DNA of 64,000 nt from Vibrio hepatarius (GCF_011806575.1 NZ_JAATOO010000009.1:1-64000); one strand, 5' to 3'; numbered from the stretch's first letter, positions 8,767 to 20,816 are shown. Notes: a model not told the origin generated them from the sequence alone. Numbers and translations are program-made.

Positions 8767-8841
8767 GGTATTAGTAGCTTTGCTAAGCGATACCCAGAAT
8801 GGACACTACCACTTATGCCTATTACTTTGCAGGTGGGCATA
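8767..8841 (+). promoter_or_regulatory. Structured leader before pheS
   Basis: Two possible hairpins lie between the divergent GNAT gene and pheS. GGGTAT at 8767 pairs with ATACCC at about 8789-8794. TATGCC at about 8814 pairs with GGGCATA ending at 8841. No short Phe-rich leader peptide like E. coli PheM was found, so classical Phe attenuation is not supported. The function is unknown. Confidence 0.35.
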
Positions 8842-8842
8842 G

Positions 8843-9841
<999 letters not shown>

Positions 9842-9859
9842 TCCAGGGGATTTATCACT

Positions 9860-12247
9860 ATGAAATTCAGCGAATCATGGCTTCGTGAGTGGGTAAACCC
9901 TGCGGTATCGACTGACGAGCTTACTCACCAAATTACAATGGCGGGTCTAGAGGTAGACGACGTTCTACCTGTAGCCGGTTCATTCACTGGCGTTAAAGTT
10001 GGTCACGTTGTTGAATGTGGTCAGCACCCTGACGCAGACAAACTACGTGTAACTAAAGTCGACGTAGGTGAAGAAGAATTGCTAGACATCGTATGTGGCG
10101 CGCCAAACTGTCGCCAAGGCCTTAAAGTTGCAGTTGCAACAGTCGGTGCGGTTCTTCCGGGCGATTTCAAAATCAAGAAAGCAAAACTACGTGGCCAACC
10201 TTCTCACGGCATGCTTTGTTCATTCACTGAACTTGGTATCGACGTAGAGTCTGACGGCATCATGGAATTGGCGGAAGACGCAGTTATCGGTACCGATTTC
10301 CGCAAATTCCTAGGCCTGAATGATGTAACCGTAGACGTAGACTTAACGGCAAACCGCGCTGACTGTTTCAGCATTCGTGGTCTTGCTCGTGAAGTGGGCG
10401 TACTAAACCGCGCAGACGTTACTGAGCCGGCGGTTAACCCAGTTGCGCCAGCGATCGATGACACTGTGTCTATCGAAGTAAAAGCGTCAGCGGCGTGTCC
10501 TCGTTACCTTGGCCGTATTGTTAAAAACGTAAACGTTCAAGCTGAAACTCCACTATGGATGCAAGAAAAACTGCGCCGTTGTGGCATTCGCTCAATCGAC
10601 CCAGTGGTTGATATCACAAACTACGTTCTGCTAGAACAAGGCCAACCAATGCACGCATTTGATCTGGCTAAGATCGAAGGTGGCATCGTGGTACGTATGG
10701 CAGAGCAAGGCGAAAAACTGACTCTTCTAGACGGCACAGAAGCTGAGCTAAACGCAGACACACTAGTGGTTGCAGATCACGGCAAAGCGCTTGCGATCGC
10801 CGGTATCTTCGGTGGTGAAGAATCAGGCGTAACGTCTGAAACAAAAGATGTGCTACTTGAGTGTGCATTCTTTGCACCTGACCACATCCGTGGCCGCGCT
10901 CGTAGCTACGGTCTGCACACTGATTCTTCAATGCGTTTTGAGCGTGGTGTCGACTTTGCACTACAAACAAGCGCAATGGAGCGTGCTACTGAACTTCTCG
11001 TTGAAATCTGTGGCGGTGAAGTTGCACCTGTTGTCGCGGTAGAATCTGAATCGGATCTACCAACAGCGAATACAGTGGCACTGCGCCGCACTAAATTAGA
11101 TAACCTACTCGGTCACCACATCCCTGATGCAGACGTAGTAGAGATTCTAGAGCGTCTTGGCCTAACTGTTGAAGCAACAGAATCAGGTTGGATCGCGACA
11201 GCACCAACATGGCGCTTTGACATCGCGATTGAGCAAGACTTGATCGAAGAAGTGGGCCGTATCTACGGTTACGACAACATTCCTAACCAGCACCCAGTTG
11301 CTGCGCTTAAGATGCACAACCACGTAGAAGCGGATCTTCCTCTTAAACGTGTACGCAATCTACTGGTTGACCGTGGTTACCAAGAAGCGATCACTTACAG
11401 CTTTGTTGAACCAGAGCAGCAAAAACTGATCGTTCCAGATGTAGAGCCTTTGATTCTGCCTTTCCCAATCTCTGCGGACATGTCAGCGATGCGCCTAGGT
11501 CTTATCCAAGGTCTGTTAAATACTGTGGTTCACAACCAAAAACGTCAGCAGCCACGCGTTCGTCTATTCGAATACGGTCTACGTTTCATTCCTTGTGAAT
11601 CGGCAGAAAACGGCATGCGCCAAGAGCCAATGCTAGCAGGTGTGATTGCAGGCACTCGCGGTGAAGAGCACTGGGATATTGAGACCAACACCGTTGATTT
11701 CTTTGATCTGAAAGGCGATTTAGAAGCAGTCCTTGAGCTTTCTGCAAACGAAAAAGCATACTCGTTTGCGGCTGCTAAGCATCCAGCACTTCACCCAGGT
11801 CAATCGGCAGCAATCATCGTGGATGGTAAAGAAGTCGGTGTGATCGGTACGGTTCACCCAGAGTTAGAACGCAAGTTTGGTCTGAATGGTCGCACTATCG
11901 TATTCGAAATTGAATGGTCTGCGATCAACACAAAAGTGATCCCAGAAGCGGTTCAGCTGTCTAAGTTCCCATCAAACCGTCGTGATATCGCAGTTGTTGT
12001 TGACGAAGCCGTTGCTTCTGGTGACATCGTTGCTGCATGTCTTGAGCAAGGCGGTGAGTTCTTGAAAGACGCGAAACTGTTCGACGTTTACGTAGGTAAA
12101 GGTGTTGAGGAAGGCAAGAAGAGCCTTGCGATCGCACTGACACTACAATCTGTTGAGCGTACGCTTGAAGATGCGGACATCGCTGGTGCGGTAGAAGCAA
12201 TCGTAGCGCACGTATCTGAGAAGTTCGGTGCAACATTGCGTGACTAA
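9860..12247 (+). CDS. pheT: Phenylalanine-tRNA ligase beta subunit
   Basis: 795 aa, normal length. Domain order fits bacterial PheT: an N-terminal tRNA-binding (EMAP-like) domain about 40-150, a B3/B4 editing domain about 210-390, a B5 domain about 400-475, a catalytic-like core, and a C-terminal FDX-ACB anticodon-binding domain ([18 protein letters not shown] onward). It is co-transcribed with pheS and followed by a strong terminator. In many gamma-proteobacteria ihfA follows pheT; here a divergently oriented chemoreceptor gene follows instead. Confidence 0.98.
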   Translation: MKFSESWLREWVNPAVSTDELTHQITMAGLEVDDVLPVAGSFTGVKVGHVVECGQHPDADKLRVTKVDVGEEELLDIVCGAPNCRQGLKVAVATVGAVLPGDFKIKKAKLRGQPSHGMLCSFTELGIDVESDGIMELAEDAVIGTDFRKFLGLNDVTVDVDLTANRADCFSIRGLAREVGVLNRADVTEPAVNPVAPAIDDTVSIEVKASAACPRYLGRIVKNVNVQAETPLWMQEKLRRCGIRSIDPVVDITNYVLLEQGQPMHAFDLAKIEGGIVVRMAEQGEKLTLLDGTEAELNADTLVVADHGKALAIAGIFGGEESGVTSETKDVLLECAFFAPDHIRGRARSYGLHTDSSMRFERGVDFALQTSAMERATELLVEICGGEVAPVVAVESESDLPTANTVALRRTKLDNLLGHHIPDADVVEILERLGLTVEATESGWIATAPTWRFDIAIEQDLIEEVGRIYGYDNIPNQHPVAALKMHNHVEADLPLKRVRNLLVDRGYQEAITYSFVEPEQQKLIVPDVEPLILPFPISADMSAMRLGLIQGLLNTVVHNQKRQQPRVRLFEYGLRFIPCESAENGMRQEPMLAGVIAGTRGEEHWDIETNTVDFFDLKGDLEAVLELSANEKAYSFAAAKHPALHPGQSAAIIVDGKEVGVIGTVHPELERKFGLNGRTIVFEIEWSAINTKVIPEAVQLSKFPSNRRDIAVVVDEAVASGDIVAACLEQGGEFLKDAKLFDVYVGKGVEEGKKSLAIALTLQSVERTLEDADIAGAVEAIVAHVSEKFGATLRD

Positions 12248-12270
12248 ATCGTAAATAAGCGATATGAAAA

Positions 12271-12299
12271 AACCTGCTAATTATTAGCAGGTTTTTTTT
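12271..12299 (+). terminator. Terminator of pheST
   Basis: A 10-bp stem (AACCTGCTAA with TTAGCAGGTT) with a 3-base loop is followed by eight T residues, 24 bases after the pheT stop codon. Confidence 0.92.
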
Positions 12300-12341
12300 G
12301 TGCCAAGTACTTCCAGGGAAGGAGCTGCAAGTTTGGCGTAG

Positions 12342-14078
12342 CTATCGTTTTATATGCATAACTACTTGGTTCAGCTCATTAACGTTGTTCTGCAAGTCAA
12401 GTACGATTGGCTCAACTTGGTTAATGGCTTCACTCATATCGGAAGACAGATTCTTGATGTTAGCCAAGTTGCCCGATATCTCATCACTGACGGTTAGTTG
12501 TTCTTCGGTCGCTGCGGCGATCGATGTGTTTAGATTATGAATCTCTGACGCAGAGTCCCTGATTGTCGTCAGAGCGTCATTGGCAATACCCATATTGCTT
12601 CTGGTCAACTGCATTTGCTCGGCACTATTGTGGATCGTTTGTGTCGATTGTTTAGCCTTGTCTTGCAGAGATACGATAATGGTTTCAATTTCGCCTGTTG
12701 AATCCTGAGTTCTTTGGGCTAACGAGCGAACTTCATCTGCTACAACTGCAAAACCTCGTCCTTGTTCACCCGCTCGAGCGGCTTCTATTGCGGCATTAAG
12801 AGCAAGCAAGTTGGTCTGTTCAGCAATACCTTTGATGACATCAAGGACATTACCGACGTTATTGGATTCTTCAGCTAAATGTTCAATGATCTCTGAGGTA
12901 ATCGTAAACTCTGATTCCAAGCGGCTAAAGTCAGACGTTGTCGTTTCAAACACTTCTTTACTGGTCATCGCTTCTTTTTCAGCGCTTCCCGCATACTCTT
13001 CGGCTAGGTTGGTATTCTCTGAAACATTAGAAAGGGCAGTGGTCATTTCCTCCATCGCGGTGGCGGCTAGCTCCATCTCTTGGCTCTGTTGACCTGCCAA
13101 ATCAATATTCTGTCGGGTAATGTCTTGCATTGTTTCTGAAATATTAGAAATGGTTCGGTTCACTTGGTCAATTTTGTTCACTGTATTTGCGTAACTTGCC
13201 AATACTTTATTGATGGTTGTGCCAATGATTCCCAGCTCGTCTTTACGGGTGTCATCGGTCCTCAGCGTGAGGTCTGAATCATCGTCCACTTTTTGCAGAA
13301 TGTTCGCCATAGTATCGATCGGCTTCACCACTTTGCGGTTGACCATTACGTAACCAAGAATCGCAATCGCGAACACGGCGATTAACGAGATATTACCAAT
13401 TAACACCACTGTTTTAACTTGTTGAGCTTGAGCTTCAAACTGAGCAGACGTACGTGTTTCTAGCTCGTTGAAAAACTCATCAATAGGTGCCATGATTTTG
13501 GCTTTCTCTTGATGGTATTGTTTGGAATGAAGCAACTCCACTGCCATCTGATTGTCTGGCGTTCCACGTACCGTATAGTTACCGCTGGCGTCAGGGAAAA
13601 GCCCTTTGACGGCATTCATCGCTTTAACTTCCATGTTGACGAGTGCGTCGGAGTTATTTTGTGCTTCCTCGAGCAATTTGAATTCGGTCTCGGTAAACCC
13701 TAAGTTCTCCATCATGGTATGGAGCGAGATGCGCTCACCATCGGGTTTTGGTTTTTGACCGTAATTAAGTACTAGATCCCAATAGATGGTGTGATAGTTT
13801 TCTGGACGAGGGATGTCCCCATTGCGGATGGCCAAGATGTCCATGTACATCTTTTCGTAGTCTTCGTTCCCTGTAACTACGTATGTTCTTCCTAAGCGAG
13901 TTAAATCATCTGAGCTTTGGCGTAATTCGTCTGCAGCTTGATAGGATTGATAGCGAACCGCCGCCATATCATCCAGTTCTTGCAAAAGGCTGCTGAGCTG
14001 AAAGATGGTGACTACACTAATGATTATTCCCAAACCAATTACACCAAACACTACTTTCATCGTGTTGTTAATTGTCAT
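12342..14078 (-). CDS. Methyl-accepting chemotaxis protein
   Basis: 578-aa membrane chemoreceptor. Membrane helix 1 (about 8-28) and helix 2 (about 224-246) enclose a periplasmic sensor of about 195 residues with no family I can name (it contains [22 protein letters not shown]). A HAMP domain (about 247-300) and the signalling hairpin follow, with the near-invariant tip [32 protein letters not shown]. No C-terminal NWETF-like CheR/CheB tether is present. It is monocistronic on the minus strand, tail to tail with pheT. The ligand is unknown. Confidence 0.93.
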   Translation of the reverse strand: MTINNTMKVVFGVIGLGIIISVVTIFQLSSLLQELDDMAAVRYQSYQAADELRQSSDDLTRLGRTYVVTGNEDYEKMYMDILAIRNGDIPRPENYHTIYWDLVLNYGQKPKPDGERISLHTMMENLGFTETEFKLLEEAQNNSDALVNMEVKAMNAVKGLFPDASGNYTVRGTPDNQMAVELLHSKQYHQEKAKIMAPIDEFFNELETRTSAQFEAQAQQVKTVVLIGNISLIAVFAIAILGYVMVNRKVVKPIDTMANILQKVDDDSDLTLRTDDTRKDELGIIGTTINKVLASYANTVNKIDQVNRTISNISETMQDITRQNIDLAGQQSQEMELAATAMEEMTTALSNVSENTNLAEEYAGSAEKEAMTSKEVFETTTSDFSRLESEFTITSEIIEHLAEESNNVGNVLDVIKGIAEQTNLLALNAAIEAARAGEQGRGFAVVADEVRSLAQRTQDSTGEIETIIVSLQDKAKQSTQTIHNSAEQMQLTRSNMGIANDALTTIRDSASEIHNLNTSIAAATEEQLTVSDEISGNLANIKNLSSDMSEAINQVEPIVLDLQNNVNELNQVVMHIKR

Positions 14079-14429
14079 AGCACTAAATCCCTATAAGTGC
14101 GGGTCAAACTAGACGAAACAGTTGGTAACGTGTTTCCCTTAAGCCGATAGTTTTCCAGCAAAATGTTAAATTCTAGAAAATGTATTAGAAGACTGCCGCT
14201 GTAATATTTATGTTTAGCAATCCTAGTAATAATACTAGTAAATGTTTAGTACTTTCGTTTAGAAAATTAAAGATGAAATGATGTGTAAGGAGGAGCAGTG
14301 TTTGAATTCGTGAAAAAGCGCCCATTTTGGGCGCTTGAATTGCAAACAATATCTTAATTAACCAGCTATATCCTACTTACTTCAAACAACTACATACGTA
14401 GGGCCAATGTTTAAAGTAAGCCAGCGGAG
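14079..14429. other. Intergenic stretch between the chemoreceptor and kduI genes
   Basis: 351 bases. It contains the chemoreceptor promoter region (near 14100-14280, AT-rich) and the kduI terminator at 14313-14336. A 19-codon plus-strand frame (14298-14357, GTG start) has a perfect AAGGAGG at 14287-14293 but runs through the terminator stem. No other gene seen. Confidence 0.6.
14313..14336 (-). terminator. Terminator of kduI (minus direction)
   Basis: A 9-bp stem (AAGCGCCCA with TGGGCGCTT) and 3-base loop; read on the minus strand it is followed by a T run. It lies about 95 bases beyond the kduI stop. Confidence 0.75.
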
Positions 14430-15266
14430 TTATCGTAGATCTTGAATGGCAATGTGGTCCATGTCAGTGAATACTTGGTTTTCACCCACCATACCCCAAA
14501 TGAAAGTGTACGCTTGCGTACCTACACCTGAGTGGATTGACCAACTTGGTGAAATAACGGCTTGCTCATTACGAACAATAAGATGACGTGTTTGCTGAGG
14601 TTCGCCCATAAAGTGGAAAACCGCGCTGTCTTCTTGCATGCCAAAGTAGAAGTACACTTCCATACGACGATCATGAGTGTGACAAGGCATAGTGTTCCAA
14701 AGCGAGCCTTGCTCAAGCTTGGTTAGCCCCATAAGTAGCTGACACGTTGGTAGTACATCAGGAACGATGTACTTGTAAATCGTACGCTTGTTGCTTGTTT
14801 CGCTATCGCCAAGTGTCACAGGTGATGCTTCTTCAAGCGTAATGCGCTTATTTGGGTAATTCGTGTGTGCTGGTGCGCAGTTGTAGTAGAACTTAGCTGG
14901 CGCATCCGCATTGTTACTGCTGAAAGAAACTTCACGTGCGCCCATACCGATGTAAAGTGCTTCTTGAGCATTCACAGTGTATGTTTCGCCATCAACAGTG
15001 ATAACACCGTCACCACCTACGTTGATTACACCAAGCTCACGACGCTGCAGGAAGTACTCTACGCCGATCTTCTTACCCAAATCTGCATCAAGTTCAACCT
15101 GAGTATTCACTGGCTTAACGCCACCAAATACGATTCGGTCAATATGGCTGTAAGTCATGGTCAACTGGTCTGCGACAAAGATATCTTCTACAAGAAACTC
15201 ATTACGCAGTTCTTCAGTATCTAGCTGTTTTGCATGCTCACTGTGAATAGCTTGACGAATTTGCAT
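14430..15266 (-). CDS. kduI: 5-dehydro-4-deoxy-D-glucuronate isomerase
   Basis: 278-aa cytoplasmic enzyme that converts 5-keto-4-deoxyuronate (DKI), released from unsaturated uronic acids, into 2,5-diketo-3-deoxygluconate for KduD. Full-length KduI cupin protein; the zinc-binding cluster is visible as [16 protein letters not shown] (two His plus Glu, with a further His near the C-terminal HSGVGT). The start was set at 15266 because family members begin MQIRQ and GAGAGAAG precedes it; an in-frame upstream extension to 15389 has no homology. It is divergent from kdgK across a spacer with two KdgR boxes. Confidence 0.95.
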   Translation of the reverse strand: MQIRQAIHSEHAKQLDTEELRNEFLVEDIFVADQLTMTYSHIDRIVFGGVKPVNTQVELDADLGKKIGVEYFLQRRELGVINVGGDGVITVDGETYTVNAQEALYIGMGAREVSFSSNNADAPAKFYYNCAPAHTNYPNKRITLEEASPVTLGDSETSNKRTIYKYIVPDVLPTCQLLMGLTKLEQGSLWNTMPCHTHDRRMEVYFYFGMQEDSAVFHFMGEPQQTRHLIVRNEQAVISPSWSIHSGVGTQAYTFIWGMVGENQVFTDMDHIAIQDLR

Positions 15267-15357
15267 TCTACTTCTCTCTTTATTTTTTGTCCGAATGATC
15301 GGGAACCATAAATTGTATGAACGAATCCTAGCACTTTGATGACCACTATTTCCAATT

Positions 15358-15372
15358 TGAAATGCTGTTTTA
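15358..15372. promoter_or_regulatory. KdgR-type box before kduI
   Basis: TGAAATGCTGTTTTA matches the local consensus TGAAACNNNGTTTTA at all but one position of the arms. It lies 92 bases before the kduI start in the kduI/kdgK divergent spacer. Confidence 0.65.
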
Positions 15373-15413
15373 CTATTTGGATCACACAATTGAAATTAGT
15401 AATTTAATTAAAA

Positions 15414-15428
15414 TGAAAAGGCGTTTTA
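15414..15428. promoter_or_regulatory. KdgR-type box before kdgK
   Basis: TGAAAAGGCGTTTTA lies 67 bases before the kdgK start and would also serve the divergent kduI. Part of a set of eleven such boxes in the window. Confidence 0.75.
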
Positions 15429-15494
15429 AAAACATTGAATGAAATGTTGGCGTTCAGTATAGTGACAGCAATTGATAAAGATTTGGTGTGGATC

Positions 15495-16433
15495 ATGCAC
15501 GACAAGAAAGTAGCGATCATCGGTGAATGTATGGTGGAGCTACGCAAAACAGAAGATGGCATTGAGAAGGCATTTGGCGGTGATACGTTGAACACTGCGC
15601 TGTACATATCTCGTTTAGCCAAGCAAAACCAGCGAGATTTTGAGGTCAGCTACTTTACCGCGCTAGGTGAAGACAAACTGAGTGACGGGATGGTGTCTGC
15701 GTGGCAAAGCGAAGGAATCGATGTCAGCCAGGTGAGCCGTTATGCCGACAAGTTGCCCGGTCTATATATGATCGAAAACCGCCCGTGTGGTGAACGTGAT
15801 TTCTTCTACTGGCGCAACGATGCCGCGGTTAGGCAATGGCTAAGCCGTGAAGACCCAGAGCATCTGTTTCAAAGTCTAAAGCACTACGATGTGATTTATC
15901 TTAGCGGCATCACGCTTGCAATTCTAACTGCTACGCAAAGTAGCTTGCTTATCGACCTTCTTAAACGATTAAAAGACCAAGGTTGCCTAATCGCTTTTGA
16001 TACCAACTATCGACCGAATTTATGGCTTACGAAAGCTCAAGCGCAACAAAGATTCACTCAGCTTTATCAGTTAAGTGATATCGCGTTGCTGACCTTTGAA
16101 GACGAACAATTGCTGTTCGGTGATGAGTCGACCCAAGCCACGCTTGAACGTTTACGTGAATTTAATATCTCGCAATTGGTGATTAAGTCTGGCGCGGATG
16201 GTTGCCTGGTCGTCACCGACGAAGCAGAACAGTGGGTGACAACGGAAAAAGTGCCACACGTGGTTGATACCACAGCAGCAGGAGATTCGTTTAACGCTGG
16301 GTATCTCTATCAATGGCTGGTGACTCGAGATTGCATCAAAGCAGCGCGTGCCGGACATACCTTAGCGGGCACCGTTATACAGCATAAAGGCGCGGTGATT
16401 GATTTCCAGCACATGCCTTTGATTTCTAATTAA
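15495..16433 (+). CDS. kdgK: 2-dehydro-3-deoxygluconokinase
   Basis: 312-aa PfkB-family sugar kinase that phosphorylates KDG to KDPG with ATP in the cytoplasm. The N-terminus VAIIGECMVELRK and the PfkB signature VDTTAAGDSFNAGY with its catalytic Asp are visible. The start was taken at ATG 15495 (GGTGTGG upstream) because KdgK proteins begin close to IGECM; an in-frame ATG at 15435 would add 20 residues of no homology. It is first of the operon kdgK-eda-SulP-galE-galT under a KdgR box. Confidence 0.93.
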   Translation: MHDKKVAIIGECMVELRKTEDGIEKAFGGDTLNTALYISRLAKQNQRDFEVSYFTALGEDKLSDGMVSAWQSEGIDVSQVSRYADKLPGLYMIENRPCGERDFFYWRNDAAVRQWLSREDPEHLFQSLKHYDVIYLSGITLAILTATQSSLLIDLLKRLKDQGCLIAFDTNYRPNLWLTKAQAQQRFTQLYQLSDIALLTFEDEQLLFGDESTQATLERLREFNISQLVIKSGADGCLVVTDEAEQWVTTEKVPHVVDTTAAGDSFNAGYLYQWLVTRDCIKAARAGHTLAGTVIQHKGAVIDFQHMPLISN

Positions 16434-16448
16434 TTCTTGGAGAGGAAA

Positions 16449-17084
16449 ATGAGTAATTTATCGCTTGAGCAACAGCTACGTAATGTCAAAGTTGTACCTG
16501 TTATTGCTATCAAAGATGCAGCACTGGCAGTGCCACTTGCAAAAACCTTAGTTGACAACGGTCTGCCGTGTGCAGAAGTGACGTTTCGTACTGAAGCGGG
16601 TCAAGAGTCAATTCGTCTGATGCGTGAAGCTTATCCAGACATGTTGATTGGTGCGGGTACCGTACTTACAACCCAACAAGTGGATCAAGCGATTGAAGCT
16701 GGTGTCGACTTTATTGTTAGCCCAGGTTTTAACCCAACAGTAGTTAAGTATGCGCAGCAACGCGGTGCAGTCATTGTCCCAGGCGTGAACAACCCAAGTT
16801 TGGTAGAGCAAGCGATGGAAATGGGTCTAAAAACACTGAAATTCTTCCCTGCAAGTGCATCAGGTGGCACTGCAATGCTAAAAGCGCTTAGCGCAGTATA
16901 TCCTGTGAAATTTATGCCAACTGGCGGCGTCTCTGCAGCCAATATCGACTCTTACCTCGATATCCCTAGTGTTCTTGCCTGCGGTGGTACTTGGATGGTT
17001 CCGAGTGACCTAATTGACGCACAAGACTGGGCGACAATTGGCACGCTGGTGGAAGAAGTGGTTTCCGCTTTGGCTGAGCAATAG
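16449..17084 (+). CDS. eda: KDPG aldolase, paralog 1
   Basis: 211-aa class I aldolase splitting 2-keto-3-deoxy-6-phosphogluconate into pyruvate and glyceraldehyde-3-P. Family motifs: EVTFRT with catalytic Glu, AGTVLT, and LKFFPA with the Schiff-base Lys, then MPTGGV. ATG 16449 has GGAGAGG at ideal spacing. It lies 15 bases behind kdgK, so kinase and aldolase are made together. Two further paralogs occur in this window (52908-53531, 61142-61765). Confidence 0.95.
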   Translation: MSNLSLEQQLRNVKVVPVIAIKDAALAVPLAKTLVDNGLPCAEVTFRTEAGQESIRLMREAYPDMLIGAGTVLTTQQVDQAIEAGVDFIVSPGFNPTVVKYAQQRGAVIVPGVNNPSLVEQAMEMGLKTLKFFPASASGGTAMLKALSAVYPVKFMPTGGVSAANIDSYLDIPSVLACGGTWMVPSDLIDAQDWATIGTLVEEVVSALAEQ

Positions 17085-17102
17085 AGCATAGGGGTAGCCC
17101 TC

Positions 17103-18725
17103 ATGATGGCGAAAAGCAGTAGTAAGCTTGCCTTGTATTTTCCGTTTTTGAACTGGTTACCCCAAGTAACCTCACACACGCTTAAGGCGGACTTTTGGGC
17201 GGGATTAACCGGCGCAATTATCGTTCTGCCACAAGGTGTGGCGTATGCAATGATCGCAGGTTTACCACCTGAATACGGTTTGTACACCGCGATCATACCT
17301 GCCATTCTTGCTGCATTATTTGGTTCTTCTCACCATTTGATTTCCGGACCAACCGCCGCACTTTCTGTGATCGTGTTTACCACCGTCAGCCAGTTTGCTG
17401 AGCCAGGTACGTCACTTTATATCCAGCTTTGCTTCACGCTGACGCTGTGCGCCGGAATCGTGCAACTGCTGTTTGGATTGCTCCGCTTTGGCGCAGTAGT
17501 GAATTTTGTCTCTCATTCGGTCGTGCTAGGGTTTACCGCGGGTGCAGCAGTCATCATAGCCGTCAGCCAACTCAAGCATGTATTGGGGTTAAGCTACGCG
17601 TCCGGAGAGACGGCAATTGAGAACATTAATCTGCTGTTTTCTCACTTAGGTGAACTCGACATTAATGAGATGATCATCGGCTTGGTCACCATTGCAACGT
17701 GTGTATTGGTCAAGAAAGCTGCACCCAAAGCGCCCCATATGCTGTTAGCCACTTTGGTAGCAATGGGTACGGCATACCTGATGAATTTCTCTGGTAACGA
17801 TGTGGCCTTAGTCGGTGAAGTGGGCAGCGCTTACTTAAGTCTGTCATCACCGTTTAGCGGTTTTGGTCACTTAGAACCAATGTTAGGTGGCATCATCGCA
17901 GTGGCTATGTTGGGTTTAGTGGAGGCGATTTCGATTGGCCGCTCAGTGGCGCTCAAATCTCGACAGCAACTTGATAGCAATCAAGAGTTCATTGGTCAGG
18001 GGTTATCGAATGTCGTGGGTTCGTTTTTCTCTTGTTATGTCTCTTCTGGCTCATTTACCCGTAGTGGTGTGAATTACAGCAGCGGTGCTAAAACACCGTT
18101 AGCCGCCGTATTTGCGGGTTTGATTCTGTTAATCATCATGGCGCTGTTTGTCCAGTATGCGGCATACATTCCAATTGCGGGTATGGGCGGTTTGTTGCTA
18201 GTGGTTGCGTGGAACTTGGTGGATTTTCACCACATTAGAACGCTGGTTGAACAAGATATCAAGGAAACGGTGGTGTTGGTGATGACCTTTGTCGCCGCAC
18301 TAGTGTTGCATTTGGAGTGGGCCATCTATGTTGGCGTCGCAGCGTCACTGTTTTTCTATTTGCGCCGGACGTCGCAACCTGTGATTGAGTCGCTGACTTC
18401 AGAATTAGTCAATCTAGAAGATAGAGACGTTGAAGTCATTCGTATCAACGGTTCGATCTTCTTTGGTTGTATTCAGTACCTTAACCAAGAGCTGCAAAGC
18501 ATCACAGCAAACCGCGTGATTATTCTTGGTCGCGGGATCAATTTTATTGACCACCTCGGTGTACAAATGCTCGATGACTATATCGCGAGTAGCGGTCGTC
18601 AGGTCTATTTCTGCCGATTTAAAGCGAAGGCGAAAGAGGCGTTACTCAGCGGCTCTAAACACGTTCAAGAAGAGAACTTTTCCGAGCGCTTAACCCCTTT
18701 ATTAACTTTGACTTCTAGGAAGTAG
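17103..18725 (+). CDS. SulP-family anion permease with STAS domain
   Basis: 540-aa inner-membrane transporter. About 10-14 membrane segments cover residues 25-400, starting with the family motif LPQGVAYAMIAGLPPEYGLYTAIIPAILAALFGSS. A cytoplasmic STAS domain (about 430-525, VIRINGSIFFGC onward) follows. SulP proteins move sulfate, bicarbonate or dicarboxylates. Placement between eda and galE in a locus with two sulfatases suggests handling of the sulfate set free in the cytoplasm; direction and substrate are inference. Two adjacent ATGs (17103, 17106) are possible starts. Confidence 0.9.
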   Translation: MMAKSSSKLALYFPFLNWLPQVTSHTLKADFWAGLTGAIIVLPQGVAYAMIAGLPPEYGLYTAIIPAILAALFGSSHHLISGPTAALSVIVFTTVSQFAEPGTSLYIQLCFTLTLCAGIVQLLFGLLRFGAVVNFVSHSVVLGFTAGAAVIIAVSQLKHVLGLSYASGETAIENINLLFSHLGELDINEMIIGLVTIATCVLVKKAAPKAPHMLLATLVAMGTAYLMNFSGNDVALVGEVGSAYLSLSSPFSGFGHLEPMLGGIIAVAMLGLVEAISIGRSVALKSRQQLDSNQEFIGQGLSNVVGSFFSCYVSSGSFTRSGVNYSSGAKTPLAAVFAGLILLIIMALFVQYAAYIPIAGMGGLLLVVAWNLVDFHHIRTLVEQDIKETVVLVMTFVAALVLHLEWAIYVGVAASLFFYLRRTSQPVIESLTSELVNLEDRDVEVIRINGSIFFGCIQYLNQELQSITANRVIILGRGINFIDHLGVQMLDDYIASSGRQVYFCRFKAKAKEALLSGSKHVQEENFSERLTPLLTLTSRK

Positions 18726-18729
18726 CACT

Positions 18730-19746
18730 ATGAACGTACTTGTTACTGGTGGATGCGGTTACATCGGCAGTCACGCGTGTGTCGCGTTACACCATGCTGG
18801 GCATACACCAATCGTATTGGATAACTACTCGAACAGCCACCCAAGTGTGGTCGAACGAATTGAAGAACTCACGGGGTCGCCGCTGACGGTTTATCAAGGT
18901 GATATTCGAGACAGCGAAGCTCTGGCGAGTATTTTTTCTGAGCATGATATTTCCGCAGTGATGCACTTCGCTGGCTTGAAAGCGGTAGGCGAGTCTGTTG
19001 CCAAGCCTCTGGAATATTACGACAACAATGTCACTGGCACGTTGAACTTGTTAGCCGCAATGCGTGAAGCGCAAGTTAGCAAACTGATCTTTAGCTCTTC
19101 AGCAACAGTTTACGGCGACCCTGCGGTGGTTCCGATTGATGAGCAAAGCCAAACTGGCGGAACGACTAACCCATATGGCACCAGTAAACATGTGGTTGAA
19201 CGCTGTCTCTCGGATTTTGCCGACGCAAATCCGCACTGGAGCATCACGTTACTGCGCTACTTCAATCCTATTGGTGCGCATCCGAGCGGCCGCATCGGTG
19301 AAGACCCAAGCGGCATTCCAAACAACCTGATGCCATTTATTACGCAGGTAGCGATTGGTCGTCGAGAAGCACTATCGATTTTTGGCAATGACTACCCAAC
19401 CGAAGACGGAACCGGAGTACGAGATTACATCCACGTCGAAGACCTAGTCGACGGTCATGTGGCGGCACTGGAAAAACGTGGTGAGGTTGCTGGTCTGCAT
19501 GTCTACAACCTAGGGACGGGTAATGGCATCAGTGTATTGCAAATGGTGAATGCAATGAACGGGGTATTAGGTCGAGAGCTTCCGGTTCGAATGGAAGCGC
19601 GACGCGCGGGCGATATTGCAGAGTGTTTCGCCAACCCGGCGAAAGCTGAACAAGAATTGGGTTGGAAAGCGAAGTACAGCTTAACAGACATGGTTGAACA
19701 TAGCTGGAACTGGCAACAAGCGAACCCGAACGGATACCAATCTTAA
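18730..19746 (+). CDS. galE: UDP-glucose 4-epimerase
   Basis: 338-aa extended SDR enzyme interconverting UDP-galactose and UDP-glucose. The NAD-binding GGCGYIGSH is at the N-terminus, the catalytic Ser/Thr is in SSSATVYG, and the Tyr-x3-Lys is in NPYGTSKHVVE. Normal length. It starts 4 bases after the SulP stop, and galT follows after 14 bases. No galK or galM is nearby, which fits supply of galactose as Gal-1-P by the downstream GH112 phosphorylase rather than as free galactose. Confidence 0.96.
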   Translation: MNVLVTGGCGYIGSHACVALHHAGHTPIVLDNYSNSHPSVVERIEELTGSPLTVYQGDIRDSEALASIFSEHDISAVMHFAGLKAVGESVAKPLEYYDNNVTGTLNLLAAMREAQVSKLIFSSSATVYGDPAVVPIDEQSQTGGTTNPYGTSKHVVERCLSDFADANPHWSITLLRYFNPIGAHPSGRIGEDPSGIPNNLMPFITQVAIGRREALSIFGNDYPTEDGTGVRDYIHVEDLVDGHVAALEKRGEVAGLHVYNLGTGNGISVLQMVNAMNGVLGRELPVRMEARRAGDIAECFANPAKAEQELGWKAKYSLTDMVEHSWNWQQANPNGYQS

Positions 19747-19760
19747 ATTAAGGAACTCCC

Positions 19761-20816
19761 ATGTTGGAAACATTTGATGTCTCTGAGCATCCACACCGTC
19801 GATACAACCCGTTGAGCGGTGAATGGGTGCTTGTGTCACCTCATCGGGCAAAACGCCCTTGGCACGGACAGCAAGAAACACCGAGCGTCGAGCAGTTGTC
19901 GACCTACGAGCCGGATTGTTTTTTATGCCCGAGTAACACACGCGTCAGCGGTGATGTAAACCCTGACTACAAAGGCACGTTTGTGTTCAAAAACGACTTT
20001 GCCGCGCTAACGACAGAGACGCCTGAATCACCTTCAAGTGATGATCCGTTGTTTCAGATCCACAGTGCAACTGGTGAGAGCCGCGTGATCTGTTTCTCTC
20101 CTGATCATAGCCGTACCTTACCAGAGCTCGAACTTGATGAGTTGGATCAAGTGGTGTCGACCTGGATCCAGCAAACCGACGAACTGAGTCAATCATATCC
20201 TTGGGTTCAAGTGTTTGAAAACAAGGGTGAGACGATGGGTTGCTCACAGCCTCACCCACACGGGCAGATCTGGGCAAACAGCTTTGTACCTACGCTGGTC
20301 GAGAAAAAAGAACAGCATCAGCAGCGTTACTTTGCCGAGCATGGCACTCCACTTTTGTTGGATTATGTTCAACGTGAACTGGAATCTGGTGAACGAATCG
20401 TAGTTGAGACGGAGCATTGGGTTGCGTTAGTCCCATACTGGGCGGCATGGCCATTTGAAACCTTGCTACTACCGAAAGAGAAAGCGGGCCGTTTGACGGA
20501 ACTGTCATTGGAACAGCAACAAGACCTTTCTCTCGCGCTGAAACAGCTAACAACACGTTACGATAACCTGTTTAATTGTTCTTTCCCATATTCAATGGGC
20601 TGGCACGGCGCACCGTTTACTGAAGGGAATCCAAGCGAGTATTGGCAAGTGCATGCCTGTTTTTATCCACCTCTATTGCGTAGTGCGACGGTACGTAAGT
20701 TTATGGTGGGCTACGAAATGTTGGCGGAGAGCCAGCGTGACCTTACGCCAGAGCAAGCTGCAGAGCGTCTGCGTAACGTAAGCGATGTGCATTTCAAATC
20801 TGCACCGAGTGAATAA
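19761..20816 (+). CDS. galT: Galactose-1-phosphate uridylyltransferase
   Basis: 351-aa HIT-superfamily enzyme that exchanges Gal-1-P with UDP-glucose to give UDP-Gal and Glc-1-P. The N-terminal [23 protein letters not shown] and zinc Cys pair (CFLC) are present, as is the nucleotidylated His motif [12 protein letters not shown]. Full length. The start has AAGGAACTCCC. Last gene of the kdgK operon. It couples to GH112 through Gal-1-P. Confidence 0.96.
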   Translation: MLETFDVSEHPHRRYNPLSGEWVLVSPHRAKRPWHGQQETPSVEQLSTYEPDCFLCPSNTRVSGDVNPDYKGTFVFKNDFAALTTETPESPSSDDPLFQIHSATGESRVICFSPDHSRTLPELELDELDQVVSTWIQQTDELSQSYPWVQVFENKGETMGCSQPHPHGQIWANSFVPTLVEKKEQHQQRYFAEHGTPLLLDYVQRELESGERIVVETEHWVALVPYWAAWPFETLLLPKEKAGRLTELSLEQQQDLSLALKQLTTRYDNLFNCSFPYSMGWHGAPFTEGNPSEYWQVHACFYPPLLRSATVRKFMVGYEMLAESQRDLTPEQAAERLRNVSDVHFKSAPSE

